Part shown: piece by piece, positions 26,732-35,171 of the stretch
Layout of the letters: each line of letters starts with the position of its first letter
Numbering within the stretch: position 1 is the stretch's first letter
Source of the DNA: Microbacterium sp. LWO12-1.2
GTDB taxonomy: Bacteria > Actinomycetota > Actinomycetes > Actinomycetales > Microbacteriaceae
Reading direction: 5' to 3'
Length of the DNA stretch: 64,000 bases
Assembly: GCF_040675875.1 (NCBI RefSeq)
Contig: NZ_JBEGII010000001.1
Location: 3,906,001 to 3,970,000 of the forward strand
The notes under the pieces: generated by a model
Database searches by the model: none
What the model was told of the DNA's origin: nothing
What the model saw: the letters and a program-made list of their open reading frames with translations, nothing else
Translations under genes and position numbers: made by a program

Positions 26732-28743
26732 GCGATCGACTCCTCTCGAATGATGCGCACGGCTCCGGCGGGCACGACGACGTGCCCGCTCACCGCGGTC
26801 GAGGTGACCAGGTCGACGCCGGTGGCTTCGACGGTCACCTCCGCGGCGCCGTGGTTGACGATGAACAGATAGGACTGATCGGTGCTGCGGCGGCGCACGA
26901 GCTCGAGCGCGCTGAGATCGCCGACGACGGATGCCGGAGGCGTGAGATCCACCTCGGCCACGAGGCGCGCCATCAGGTCGCGGTAGGCGTCCGCGTTCGG
27001 GAGCGTGGCGAGGTACCAGGCCGTGCCCTCGCCCCAGCTGTTGCGCGTGATCGCGGGGGAGCCGTCGGCGGCGCTTCCCGTGAACGAGGCCACGACGTCG
27101 GCGGTGGTCGCCCGCCCGCGCTCCGCCCACAGACGCGCGTCCGAGCCGTCGCTCAGGTGCACGATGGTTTCTGCCGGGACCGGGGCGAACTCCTCGATGC
27201 GCACGCCGAGGGCGTCGCGGAACGGACCGGTGTAGCCGCCGGTGAAGATGCGATCCTGCTCGTCGACCGTGCCGCTGTAGAAGGTGACCAGAGCCGTTCC
27301 TCCCGAGGCGATCCAGTCGGTGATCACCGCGGCGTCCTCGGTGCGCACGAGGTGCAGACCGGGCACGACCACCAGGCGGTAGCCGTCGAGATCGCTGCCG
27401 GGGCGCACGACGTCGACCGTGATGCCGAGGTCGTGCAGTGCCTTGTAGGCGGCGTGCATCTGGTCCAGGTAGCCGATGGAATGGCTGGGGCGGGCATCCG
27501 CATCGGTCGCCCACCAGGACTCCCACGAGAAGACGATGGCCGCGTGTGCCTCGACCCGGGAGCCTGCCACCTCCGACACGCGCCCGAGGGCGGCGCCGAG
27601 CTCCGAGACCTCGCGCCAGACGGCGGTGTCGGTGCCGGCATGCGGGAGCATCGCGGAGTGGAACTTCTCGCTGCCCTGCACCGAAGCGCGCCACTGGAAG
27701 AAGCAGATGCCGTCCGCGCCGCGCGCGACGTGGGTGAGGGAGTTGCGCAGCAGCTCGCCGTCCCCCTTGGCGAGGTTGAGCGGCTGCCAGTTCACGGCAC
27801 CGGTCGAGTGCTCCATCAGCAGCCACGGGGCGCCCTGGGCGAGCCCGCGCGTGAGGTCGGCGTTGAAGGCGAGCTCGGAAGTGGGGTCGGCGAGGCGGTG
27901 GTCGAGATAGTGGTCGTTCGCGACGATGTCCATGTCATCGGCCCACGACCAGTAGTCGAGGTTCTCGATGTGAGTGGTGACCATGAAGTTGGTCGTGATC
28001 GGTCGCGGGCTGAGCGGGCGGATGACCTCGGCCTCTGCCCGGTAGTAGCCGATCAACTGGTCCGAGCTGAAGCGGTGGAAATCGAGCGTCTGCCCGGGGT
28101 TGCGCAGTGACAGCGTGGCGCGCGGCGGGAGGATCTCGGCCCATTCGCGGTACGTCTGGCTCCAGAACGACGTGCCCCACGCTGCGTTGAGGGCGTCGAT
28201 GTCCTGATACCGCTCGCGCAGCCAGAGGCGGAAGGCCGCGGCGCTCTCGTCGCAGTAGCAGAGGGCGTTATGGCATCCGAGCTCGTTCGACACGTGCCAC
28301 AGCTCCACGGCGGGGTGATCGCCGTAGCGGCGGGCCACCTGCTCGACCAGCGCGAGCGCTGCGGTGCGGAAGATCGCCGAGCTGGGGCAGAACGCCTGAC
28401 GCCCGCCGGGGTAGCGCCGCGTGCCGTCTTCGATCATGGGCAGGATCTCGGGGTGCGCAGTGGTGAGCCAGGCCGGGGGAGATGCGGTGCCGGTGCCGAG
28501 ATTGATGCGGATGCCGCCGGCGTGTAGTCGCGCGACGATGTCGTCGAGACGGGAGAAGTCGTACTCGCCCGCGCGGGGTTCGATGTGCGCCCAGCCGAAG
28601 ATGTTGATCGCCACCAGGTCGACGCCGATCTCCCGCATCAGCGCGATGTCCTCGTCCCACACCTCGGGAGTCCACTGCTCCGGGTTGTAGTCGCAGCCGA
28701 AGGCGATGCCGTCGTGGGTGAAGGGCCGTGCGGGGGTGGTCAT
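26728..28743 (-). CDS. Beta-galactosidase, glycoside hydrolase family 42
   Basis: A 671-residue intracellular (no signal peptide) retaining beta-galactosidase. The start FGCDYNPEQW is a GH42 hallmark; the acid/base Glu is E154 in HVSNELGCHN, and the nucleophile is E311 in LLMEHSTGAVNW. A zinc-type Cys cluster (CYCDE) follows the acid/base. The trimerisation and C-terminal beta domains are complete. GAGGAGCG precedes the ATG; the longer frame reads through the operator. It is the first gene of the operon, so it is made with the transporter that brings in its substrate. Repression by the divergent LacI is inferred from the operators. Confidence 0.94.
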   Translation of the reverse strand: MTTPARPFTHDGIAFGCDYNPEQWTPEVWDEDIALMREIGVDLVAINIFGWAHIEPRAGEYDFSRLDDIVARLHAGGIRINLGTGTASPPAWLTTAHPEILPMIEDGTRRYPGGRQAFCPSSAIFRTAALALVEQVARRYGDHPAVELWHVSNELGCHNALCYCDESAAAFRLWLRERYQDIDALNAAWGTSFWSQTYREWAEILPPRATLSLRNPGQTLDFHRFSSDQLIGYYRAEAEVIRPLSPRPITTNFMVTTHIENLDYWSWADDMDIVANDHYLDHRLADPTSELAFNADLTRGLAQGAPWLLMEHSTGAVNWQPLNLAKGDGELLRNSLTHVARGADGICFFQWRASVQGSEKFHSAMLPHAGTDTAVWREVSELGAALGRVSEVAGSRVEAHAAIVFSWESWWATDADARPSHSIGYLDQMHAAYKALHDLGITVDVVRPGSDLDGYRLVVVPGLHLVRTEDAAVITDWIASGGTALVTFYSGTVDEQDRIFTGGYTGPFRDALGVRIEEFAPVPAETIVHLSDGSDARLWAERGRATTADVVASFTGSAADGSPAITRNSWGEGTAWYLATLPNADAYRDLMARLVAEVDLTPPASVVGDLSALELVRRRSTDQSYLFIVNHGAAEVTVEATGVDLVTSTAVSGHVVVPAGAVRIIREESIA

Positions 28744-28756
28744 GCGCTCCTCGGAT

Positions 28757-28772
28757 CTGTGAACGTGCACAG
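28757..28772. promoter_or_regulatory. LacI-type operator O1 (GH42 leader)
   Basis: CTGTGAACGTGCACAG, palindromic in TGTG.ACGT.CACA form, 14 bases before the GH42 start and overlapping its ribosome-site region. Confidence 0.7.
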
Positions 28773-28802
28773 TCCTGAGCGCCAATTCTCCGCACTGAGA
28801 TT

Positions 28803-28818
28803 CTGTGAACGTGTACAG
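28803..28818. promoter_or_regulatory. LacI-type operator O2 (GH42 transcription start)
   Basis: CTGTGAACGTGTACAG, 14 of 16 identical or symmetric to O1, lying at the expected transcription start next to the -10. Confidence 0.7.
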
Positions 28819-28846
28819 AGTAGACATCCCGCCTTCCCGCTGTCAA
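28817..28846 (-). promoter_or_regulatory. Promoter of the GH42-ABC operon
   Basis: On the minus strand TTGACA (28846-28841), 18-base spacer, TACTCT (28822-28817). The -35 is a perfect consensus. Operator O2 starts inside the -10, so a bound repressor would block initiation. Confidence 0.7.
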
Positions 28847-28861
28847 CAAAAGCCGTGCCGC

Positions 28862-28875
28862 TGTGTGCGTGCACA
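28862..28875. promoter_or_regulatory. LacI-type operator O3 (autoregulatory)
   Basis: TGTGTGCGTGCACA matches the O1 core in 12 of 14 bases and lies immediately before TACGAT (28876-28881), a likely -10 of the regulator gene. This suggests autorepression. Confidence 0.55.
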
Positions 28876-28889
28876 TACGATGGGTGCTG

Positions 28890-29906
28890 ATGAGCAGCGA
28901 ACGCAGACACCGGGCGACGGTCAAGGATGTCGCGACCGAGGCTGGAGTGTCCCGGGGCACGGTGAGCAGGGTCCTCAACGGCCAGCCGTACGTGTCGAGC
29001 GAGGCCCGGGCCGCGATCGAGGCCGCCATCGCGAAGGTCGGTTTCGTGCCGAACCGGGCGGCCAGGAGCCTGGTGATGCAGCGCACGCAGGCCATCGGTC
29101 TGATCGTGCACGAGCCGCATTCCCTCTTCATCGAAGACCCCAACATCGGTGCGATCCTGCTGGGCGCCAATGCCGCGCTTTCCGAGGCGGACTACCAGCT
29201 CTCCTTCCTGATCGCCGATTCGGCACGAGACATCGAGCGCCTCGCCCGCTATCTCACCGGCGGCCTGATCGACGGAGTCATCGTCGTGTCCGCGCGGGAG
29301 GGCGACCCGATCACCAAGGCGATCGCACAGCTCGACCTTCCCGCGACCTTCGTCGGACATCCGCACGACATCGGCGATGCGGCCTACGTCGCCATCGACA
29401 ACCGGGGAGCGGCGCGCGAGATCACACGACGGCTCGCCGCGACCGGTCGCCAGCGCATCGGAATGATCGCCGCCGCGCTGGATCGCGACTCGGGTGCCGA
29501 CCGCCTGGCAGGGTTCGTCGATGCCAGAGGCAACGACTTCGACCCTCGCCTCGTGCAGCGCGTGCCGTTGTACTCCTACGCCGACGGGCAGGCAGGCATG
29601 CGTGCGCTCCTGGAAGCGTGTCCCGACATCGACGGTGTGTTCGCCGCGAGCGACGCCGTGGCGGCGGGAGCGATGGACGTGCTGCAATCGGCGGGGAAGC
29701 GCATCCCCGAGGACGTCGGCGTGGTCGGGTTCGACGACAGCTCCTGGGCTCTGCGCTGCGACCCTCCGCTCTCCACCGTGAGGCAGCCGGCGAACGAGCT
29801 GGGCCGTGCTGCCGCCGAATCGGTGCTGGCGCAGCTGCGCGGAGAGCAGCCATCGACCGAGAGTCGGATCCTCGAGTGCGCCGTGGTGTGGCGCGAGTCC
29901 GCCTGA
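28890..29906 (+). CDS. LacI family repressor of the GH42-ABC operon
   Basis: A 338-residue regulator. The helix-turn-helix is at about 9-30 (ATVKDVATEAGVSRGTVSRV), the hinge helix follows (FVPNRAARSLVMQRTQAIGL), then a periplasmic-binding-like sensor domain ending in GFDDSSWALRCDPPLSTVRQP. The ATG at 28890 is preferred because it gives the usual short N-arm and lies eight bases behind TACGAT; a GTG at 28863 would be inside O3. Divergent from GH42 with three matching palindromes between. The ligand is probably galactose-containing. Confidence 0.92.
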   Translation: MSSERRHRATVKDVATEAGVSRGTVSRVLNGQPYVSSEARAAIEAAIAKVGFVPNRAARSLVMQRTQAIGLIVHEPHSLFIEDPNIGAILLGANAALSEADYQLSFLIADSARDIERLARYLTGGLIDGVIVVSAREGDPITKAIAQLDLPATFVGHPHDIGDAAYVAIDNRGAAREITRRLAATGRQRIGMIAAALDRDSGADRLAGFVDARGNDFDPRLVQRVPLYSYADGQAGMRALLEACPDIDGVFAASDAVAAGAMDVLQSAGKRIPEDVGVVGFDDSSWALRCDPPLSTVRQPANELGRAAAESVLAQLRGEQPSTESRILECAVVWRESA

Positions 29907-29932
29907 GGGATGCGCAGACGACACCCCGCCAG

Positions 29933-29938
29933 TACCCT
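29933..29938 (+). promoter_or_regulatory. Leaderless -10 of the duplicated lipoprotein gene
   Basis: TACCCT, six bases (gggggc), then ATG at 29945. Confidence 0.5.
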
Positions 29939-29944
29939 GGGGGC

Positions 29945-30676
29945 ATGACTTCCCCGCTGCGTGTCCTCACATCTGTCGCCGGTGTCTTCGCGGCGGCGCT
30001 GCTCGTCGCCGGTTGCACGGCCGGCCCCGGCTCACAGACCCCGACCAGCTCGCCGGCGCCGAGCGCGGACAGCAACGACGACGCGAATGACATCGAGGGC
30101 ACGCTGCTCGACGACGGCCGCATGTTCGCCGTCGTCACGTGGGGATCGTCGACCTGCGTGCCGCAGGTCGACGCCGTCTCCGCATCCGGTCAGAACGTGA
30201 CGGTGACGCTGGTCGAGCCGGAGGGCGACGACGGCGCCGAGAAGGCATGCACCGCTGACATGGCCCCGCGGGCGAGTGTGGGCGCACTGCCCGAGGGTGT
30301 CGACCCGACGGCCGACGTGACGCTGCAGGTCACCTACGGCGACATCTCCGAGGACGTCGACCTCGACGGCAACGCGGCCTTCGCCGGCACGCCCGGCTCG
30401 TCGACCGAGTACGCGCCGTCGGCCGGGTGGTTCGACGACAGCAGCCTCGTGCTGCTGACCTGGGGCTCGTCGTCGTGCCCCCCGGTGGTGGAGTCGCTGG
30501 AGGGTTCAGGCAGCGCGGGAACGGCGACCTTCGTCACTGACGAGGACCAGGTATGCACCATGGACATGGCTCCGCGCGCCACACTGATCAGCTTTGGCGA
30601 TGACGAGATCGATGACGACGGCTTCACCCTCACCCTCGTCGGCGGTGGACTCGAAGGCGACGTCAAGGTCAGCTGA
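29945..30676 (+). CDS. Lipoprotein with two copies of a Cys-containing repeat
   Basis: A 243-residue predicted lipoprotein: lipobox LVAGC with C24, then a Ser/Pro/Asp linker. Two similar halves follow, each opening with VVTWGSSTC or LLTWGSSSC and closing with a Cys just before ADMAPRA or MDMAPRA. Each half thus has two Cys about 45 residues apart, suggesting a disulfide per repeat. The family is not recognised; the role is unknown. Monocistronic, convergent with the diacylglycerol kinase gene. Confidence 0.8.
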   Translation: MTSPLRVLTSVAGVFAAALLVAGCTAGPGSQTPTSSPAPSADSNDDANDIEGTLLDDGRMFAVVTWGSSTCVPQVDAVSASGQNVTVTLVEPEGDDGAEKACTADMAPRASVGALPEGVDPTADVTLQVTYGDISEDVDLDGNAAFAGTPGSSTEYAPSAGWFDDSSLVLLTWGSSSCPPVVESLEGSGSAGTATFVTDEDQVCTMDMAPRATLISFGDDEIDDDGFTLTLVGGGLEGDVKVS

Positions 30677-30691
30677 CCTCGCTGCGCGCTT

Positions 30692-31690
30692 TCAGAATGA
30701 GATGATCCGGTGCCCGGCCGGCAAGGCCAGCAGCAGGGCACCGGGATCGACCCGGCAGGTGATGCGGCCGGCCTCGCCGAACTCGTCTCCGTCGAGTTCG
30801 ATGGGGATCGGAGTCGACGCCGCGGCTTCGGCGGCGATGCCCTGGAAGTAGTGCACCGATGCGTCCTTCCCCCGGCGCTCCAGCACGCGGCGCCCGGCCC
30901 TGAACCGGCGCAGCACCGAGTTGTCCCACCAGATCTTGCGCCACACCCCGAGCCAGCCGAGCATCCCGGTCGGCTGGATCACGGCGACGTCGAGCGTGCC
31001 GTCCGTGATCGACCCGTCCGGGATCAGCGCGATACCCGCCGGGAGCGTGCCGCAGTTCGCGAACAGGATGCTGTGCACCTTCGTGCTGTGCAGGCGTCCC
31101 TCATCGATCTGGTAGACCGCGCGGAAGGGCTTCGCGCCGGCGAGCGACCGTGCAGCGCCGTCGACGTACGCGATCCAGCCGACCGACTTCTTCAGATCAG
31201 ACCGGGTGTTCGCGATCATGTCGGCATCCAAGCCCATGCCGGCGAGCACCACGAAGGCGTGCTCGGACTCGCTGCCGTCTTCACGGGTGATCTGCGCCCA
31301 GCCGATGTCGATGGGGAGCCGATAGTCCCCGAGCGCCGCGCGGATCATCTCCGCGGGGTCGGCGAGGGGCAGGCCGAGGTTGCGGGCGAGGAGGTTGCCC
31401 GTGCCGCTGGGCAGGATCGCCAGGGGGACCCCGGTGTTCGCGATGGCCTCGGAGACCGCGCGCACTGTGCCGTCTCCGCCGGCGACGAGCACGACATCCA
31501 CCCCGCGGGCGAGCGCCTCGGCGGTGGCAGCCTGCCCCGCATCCTCGATCGTCGTGGTGTAGAAGGCGGGATGCTCCCACCCGGCCTCACGGCTCAGATC
31601 CCGCACGGCAGCGCGCAGGTGCTTCTCGTCGACCTTGATGGGGTTGTAGACGAGCGCCGCCTGGCGTCGAGCGGAAGTGCGCTTCGTCAT
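30692..31690 (-). CDS. Diacylglycerol/lipid kinase family protein (DgkB-like)
   Basis: A 332-residue kinase of the DAGK_cat superfamily, likely phosphorylating diacylglycerol or a related lipid at the inner face of the membrane. It has VLVAGGDGTVRAV (nucleotide loop), LPSGTGNLLARNLGLP and ILFANCGTLPAGIALIPDGSITDGTLDV, the standard C-terminal beta-sandwich signature. The ATG follows TAGAGT by six bases. Substrate unproven. Confidence 0.87.
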   Translation of the reverse strand: MTKRTSARRQAALVYNPIKVDEKHLRAAVRDLSREAGWEHPAFYTTTIEDAGQAATAEALARGVDVVLVAGGDGTVRAVSEAIANTGVPLAILPSGTGNLLARNLGLPLADPAEMIRAALGDYRLPIDIGWAQITREDGSESEHAFVVLAGMGLDADMIANTRSDLKKSVGWIAYVDGAARSLAGAKPFRAVYQIDEGRLHSTKVHSILFANCGTLPAGIALIPDGSITDGTLDVAVIQPTGMLGWLGVWRKIWWDNSVLRRFRAGRRVLERRGKDASVHYFQGIAAEAAASTPIPIELDGDEFGEAGRITCRVDPGALLLALPAGHRIISF

Positions 31691-31696
31691 GGCGCT

Positions 31697-31702
31697 ACTC
31701 TA
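31697..31702 (-). promoter_or_regulatory. Leaderless -10 of the lipid kinase gene
   Basis: TAGAGT on the minus strand, six bases (agcgcc), then ATG at 31690. Confidence 0.5.
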
Positions 31703-31760
31703 AACCCGCACCCGACCCCCACCGTTCACGGTCGGCCGGACGCCGCACGAGGAGAGGCAG

Positions 31761-32300
31761 ATGCACGAGGAGACACCGCACGCGGCCGCCGATCAGGGGC
31801 GCACGCTGCTCTCGGCGATGATCGCCGACGAGCCGCAGCGGCTTCGACGCCGCAGCATCTCGCTCGGGGTGCCGGTGGATGACGCCGATGATGCGGCGCA
31901 GACAGCGCTGATGCGGGCCTGGCGCTCGATCGAGCACCTCGAGATGCCCGAACCGGGGCGCCTGTGCTCGTGGCTCGACGCGATCGCCCGCAACGTCGCC
32001 ATCGACCTCGCACGGCACCGGGCGCGACACCCGGAGGCCGTGCTCGATGACGCTGCGCCCGACCCGCGCAACGTGGCGGGCGTCGTCGAGATCAGGGTGC
32101 TGCTCGACGGAGCGCTCTCGGCGTTGCGTGCCCTGCCGGACTCGCTGCGGACTCCGCTGCTGCTGACAGTGGTGGACGGATTGACGACGGCCGAGGTGGC
32201 GGACCGGCTCGGCATCGAGCCCGCAGCCGCGCGGCAGCGGATCTCCCGCGCTCGCAAGGCGATGTCGGCATGCCGGAAGTCGGGAATGGGCGAGGACTGA
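31761..32300 (+). CDS. ECF-type RNA polymerase sigma factor
   Basis: A 179-residue sigma-70 family protein with region 2 (DDAAQTALMRAWRSIEHL...LCSWLDAIARNVAIDLARHRAR) and region 4 (LTTAEVADRLGIEPAAARQRISRARKAM). GAGGAGAGG precedes the ATG. No anti-sigma factor lies next to it; the neighbouring NTF2-like protein is transcribed oppositely. The target regulon is unknown. Confidence 0.88.
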   Translation: MHEETPHAAADQGRTLLSAMIADEPQRLRRRSISLGVPVDDADDAAQTALMRAWRSIEHLEMPEPGRLCSWLDAIARNVAIDLARHRARHPEAVLDDAAPDPRNVAGVVEIRVLLDGALSALRALPDSLRTPLLLTVVDGLTTAEVADRLGIEPAAARQRISRARKAMSACRKSGMGED

Positions 32301-32328
32301 GGGAGACCGACCGGCCGGCCGGTCTCCC
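32301..32328. terminator. Bidirectional terminator between the sigma factor and NTF2-like genes
   Basis: GGGAGACC (32301-32308) pairs with GGTCTCCC (32321-32328) with a CCGG-rich inner region extending the stem; it begins at the base after the sigma stop codon and lies between convergent genes. Confidence 0.7.
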
Positions 32329-32334
32329 TGCACA

Positions 32335-32715
32335 TCACGCGGTGCCGAAGGGGTTGTCGATCGCGTAGCGCCATCCGTGGGTCTCGTCGTGCACGGCGAC
32401 ATCGGCGGTCGTGCCGGCGAGAGCGATCGGCGAACCGTCGGGAGCGGTGCCGTCGATCGTCCAGTCGGCGACGGCGAGGCCGACCCCGTCGCTCTCGAAC
32501 ACGTGGCGGACGGTCATGACGATCGGCAGGTTCAGACCGAGGAACTGCTCCAGGGCGCCGCGCACCGCGTCCTCGCCGGTGACGGGCTGGCCGGGGGCGG
32601 GGACGAAGACGACATCGGGGGTGTTCAGCGCCATCAGCCCGTCGAGGTCACGGGCGTTGAACCGGTCCGCGAATGCCAGGTTCAGCTGGTCGAGGGAGGT
32701 GACGGGAGTGCTCAT
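32335..32715 (-). CDS. NTF2-like (SnoaL/YybH-type) small protein
   Basis: A 126-residue cone-fold protein: LNLAFADRFNARDLDGLMAL at the start, FVPAPGQPVTGEDAVRGALEQFL in the middle and a C-terminal sheet. Such proteins bind or turn over small ligands, but no specific reaction can be read. GAAAGGAAACCC precedes the ATG. Confidence 0.8.
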   Translation of the reverse strand: MSTPVTSLDQLNLAFADRFNARDLDGLMALNTPDVVFVPAPGQPVTGEDAVRGALEQFLGLNLPIVMTVRHVFESDGVGLAVADWTIDGTAPDGSPIALAGTTADVAVHDETHGWRYAIDNPFGTA

Positions 32716-32840
32716 GGGTTTCCTTTCAGAAGGGTCGGCGGGATGACGACCTCTGTGGAGAAAGACGTCGTCGCGACGAAGGTGTGACATCGAGGGTCGA
32801 TCCGGCTCCCTCCGCCGGGGATTCGCCTCAGGCGGCACCG

Positions 32841-32846
32841 TAGAAT
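32841..32846 (+). promoter_or_regulatory. Leaderless -10 of serS
   Basis: TAGAAT, six bases (cgatgg), then ATG at 32853; nearly the same as the hpt arrangement. Confidence 0.6.
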
Positions 32847-32852
32847 CGATGG

Positions 32853-34175
32853 ATGATCGACCTCGCACTCCTCCGCGAAAACCCGGAGATCGTCCGCCGT
32901 TCACAGGCAGCCCGTGGCAACGACCAGGGCTCCGTCGACGTCGCACTCGAGGCCGATCGATCGCGTCGCGCGGCGCTCGCCGCGTTCGAGGAACTGCGGG
33001 CAGAGCAGAACGCCTTCGGCAAGCAGGTCGCCAAGGCTCCGAAAGAGGAGAAGGCGGCGCTCGTCGCGCAGGTGAAGGACCTCGCTGAGCGCGTCAAGCT
33101 CGCCCAACAGGCTGCCGGAGCGGCGGCGGATGCGGCCGCGGCGGCGCTCGGACGCATCGAGAACGTCGTGATCGACGGTGTTCCCGCAGGGGGCGAGGCG
33201 GACTTCGTCGAGCTGCGGCGCGTCGGCGACGTGCCGGCTTTCGACTTCACGCCCCGCGATCACCTCGAGCTGGGAGAGATCCTCGGCGCGATCGACATGG
33301 AGCGCGGGGCCAAGGTCTCCGGCGCCCGGTTCTACTTCCTCCGCGGCATCGGAGCGCGCCTCGAGATCGCTCTGATGAACCTCGCGCTCGACAAGGCGCT
33401 GCAGAACGGTTTCATCCCGATGATCACGCCGACGCTGGTGCGCCCCGAGATCATGCAGGGGACCGGGTTCCTCGGTGAGCACGCCGACGAGGTCTACCAC
33501 CTCGACAAGGATGACGACCTGTACCTGGTCGGCACCAGCGAGGTCGCGCTCGCCGGCTATCACAAGGACGAGATCGTCGATCTGTCGGAGGGCGCCCTGC
33601 GCTACGCCGGCTGGTCGACCTGCTACCGCCGTGAGGCGGGTTCGCACGGCAAGGACACCCGCGGCATCATCCGCGTGCACCAGTTCAACAAGCTGGAGAT
33701 GTTCGTCTACATCGACCCCGCCGACGCGGAGGCCGAGCACCTGCGCCTCGTCGCGCTGCAGGAGGAGATGCTGACTTCGCTCGGGCTCGCCTACCGTGTG
33801 ATCGACGTGGCCGCCGGAGACCTGGGGTCGAGCGCCGCACGCAAGTACGACATCGAGGCCTGGGTTCCGACCCAGGGGGCGTTCCGTGAGCTCACCTCGA
33901 CCTCCAACTGCACGACCTACCAGGCTCGTCGTCTCGATGTGCGTCACCGCCCGGCCGCTGACGCGTCGACAGGCTCGGCGACCCCGCGTGAGGCGAAGAC
34001 CCAGCCGGTCGCCACGCTGAACGGCACGCTCGCGACCACGCGTTGGATCGTCGCCCTGCTCGAGACGCATCAGCAGGCGGACGGCTCGGTGCGTGTTCCC
34101 GAAGTGCTGCGCCCGTACCTCGGCGGACTCGAAGTGATCGAACCGGCGAATCGACCGGCACAGGGGTCCAGATGA
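32853..34175 (+). CDS. serS: Seryl-tRNA synthetase with repeat-derived insert
   Basis: Charges tRNA-Ser and tRNA-Sec-like substrates (440 aa). The N-terminal coiled-coil arm (about 28-105) binds the long variable arm of tRNA-Ser; the class II core has motif 2 ([28 protein letters not shown] region, shortened) and motif 3 ([20 protein letters not shown]). Just before motif 3, residues 371-382 read [12 protein letters not shown] where relatives have a short loop; the DNA there is a copy of the dispersed CTTCGACAGGCTCAGCGACC element kept in frame. Length is therefore slightly above normal. The stop overlaps the HAD gene by ATGA. Confidence 0.95.
   Translation: MIDLALLRENPEIVRRSQAARGNDQGSVDVALEADRSRRAALAAFEELRAEQNAFGKQVAKAPKEEKAALVAQVKDLAERVKLAQQAAGAAADAAAAALGRIENVVIDGVPAGGEADFVELRRVGDVPAFDFTPRDHLELGEILGAIDMERGAKVSGARFYFLRGIGARLEIALMNLALDKALQNGFIPMITPTLVRPEIMQGTGFLGEHADEVYHLDKDDDLYLVGTSEVALAGYHKDEIVDLSEGALRYAGWSTCYRREAGSHGKDTRGIIRVHQFNKLEMFVYIDPADAEAEHLRLVALQEEMLTSLGLAYRVIDVAAGDLGSSAARKYDIEAWVPTQGAFRELTSTSNCTTYQARRLDVRHRPAADASTGSATPREAKTQPVATLNGTLATTRWIVALLETHQQADGSVRVPEVLRPYLGGLEVIEPANRPAQGSR
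33964..33985. repeat. In-frame copy of the dispersed element inside serS
   Basis: CGTCGACAGGCTCGGCGACC differs from the intergenic element end (4770, 8581) at two of 20 positions. It encodes S-T-G-S-A-T in a loop of SerRS directly before motif 3. Confidence 0.85.
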
Positions 34176-34993
34176 CCGCTCCGTGGTTGGTCGGGCTCGA
34201 CGTCGACGGCACGATCCTGCTGCAGGACGAGACGATGAGCCCCGGTGTGCCCGAGGCCGTCGCCCGCGTGCGCGATGCCGGTCATGAAGTGACGATCGCG
34301 ACCGGACGCAGTTGGATGGCCACCCGGCGCTACGTCGAGGAGCTCGGTCTGACGGCGGAGTACGTCGTGTGCTCCAACGGTGCCGTCACCATGCGGCGGG
34401 TGGGCGATGAGTGGGAGCGCTGGAACGTCGAGACCTTCGACCCGTCCCCGGTGCTCGCGCTGCTGCGCGACCGTCTTCCCGAGGCCCGCTACATGGTGGA
34501 GCTCGCTTCGGGGCAGCGTCTGTACACCGAGCAGCTCGATGACTGGACGCTCGACGGTGGTCGCCGCGTGAGCTTCGACGAACTCGCCGCGGAGCCGGTC
34601 TCGCGCGTCGTGGTCGTCTCACCGGGGCACGACGAGGAGGACTTCCACCGCTTGGTCGCCGATGCCGGCCTCAACGAGGTCTCCTACGCGATCGGCTGGA
34701 CCGCATGGCTCGACATCGCCCCGCAGGGGGTCGACAAGGGGACGGCGCTGGAGCAGGTGCGGGCCGAACTCGGCCTGGCGGAGGACCGGGTCCTCGTCGC
34801 CGGTGACGGGCGCAACGACATCGGGATGTTCGGCTGGGCGCGGGCGCTCGGCGGACGCGCGGTGGCGATGGGACAGGCGCCCGACGTGGTGAAGGATGCC
34901 GCCACCGAGGTCACCGGCGATGTCGCCGATGGAGGCCTCGCCGTGGCGCTGGACACGCTTCCAGCACCCGCTCAGGTGAGCGCGGGACAATAG
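34172..34993 (+). CDS. Cof-type HAD family phosphatase
   Basis: A 273-residue haloacid-dehalogenase hydrolase: motif I GLDVDGTI with the nucleophile Asp, motif II TIATGRS, Lys in VDKGTALE (motif III) and [10 protein letters not shown] (motif IV) with the Mg-binding Asp. A C2-type cap lies between motifs II and III. Such enzymes dephosphorylate sugar phosphates or FMN-like metabolites; the substrate is unknown. Translationally coupled to serS. Confidence 0.88.
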   Translation: MTAPWLVGLDVDGTILLQDETMSPGVPEAVARVRDAGHEVTIATGRSWMATRRYVEELGLTAEYVVCSNGAVTMRRVGDEWERWNVETFDPSPVLALLRDRLPEARYMVELASGQRLYTEQLDDWTLDGGRRVSFDELAAEPVSRVVVVSPGHDEEDFHRLVADAGLNEVSYAIGWTAWLDIAPQGVDKGTALEQVRAELGLAEDRVLVAGDGRNDIGMFGWARALGGRAVAMGQAPDVVKDAATEVTGDVADGGLAVALDTLPAPAQVSAGQ

Positions 34994-35016
34994 AACTCGG
35001 CTAGACTCACGCCTTG

Positions 35017-35036
35017 TCGACAGATGCGTCTGTCGA
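35017..35036. other. Inverted repeat directly before tRNA-Ser(TGA)
   Basis: TCGACAGA-tgcg-TCTGTCGA, a perfect 8-bp stem with a four-base loop, ends on the base before the mature 5' end of the tRNA. It could guide 5' processing. A similar leader hairpin precedes tRNA-Ser(GCT). Confidence 0.6.
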
Positions 35037-35121
35037 GGAGGGTTGTCCGAGCGGCCGATGGAGCTGGTCTTGAAAACCAGTGGGCAGAGATGTCTCGTGG
35101 GTTCGAATCCCACACCCTCCG
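35037..35121 (+). tRNA. tRNA-Ser (TGA)
   Basis: An 85-base class II tRNA: acceptor GGAGGGT/ACCCTCC, anticodon loop CTTGAAA with anticodon TGA, a long variable arm (GGGCAGAGATGTCTC region) and T-loop TTCGAAT; discriminator G. CCA is not encoded. Confidence 0.96.
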
Positions 35122-35171
35122 CATTCTGAGCACGGTGACCCCGCACCGCACGCTGATCCGAAAGGCCCCGA

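Noticed and set aside
26782..28110. 442-codon plus-strand frame opposite GH42
   Set aside because: Antisense to a complete GH42 enzyme with both catalytic Glu residues.
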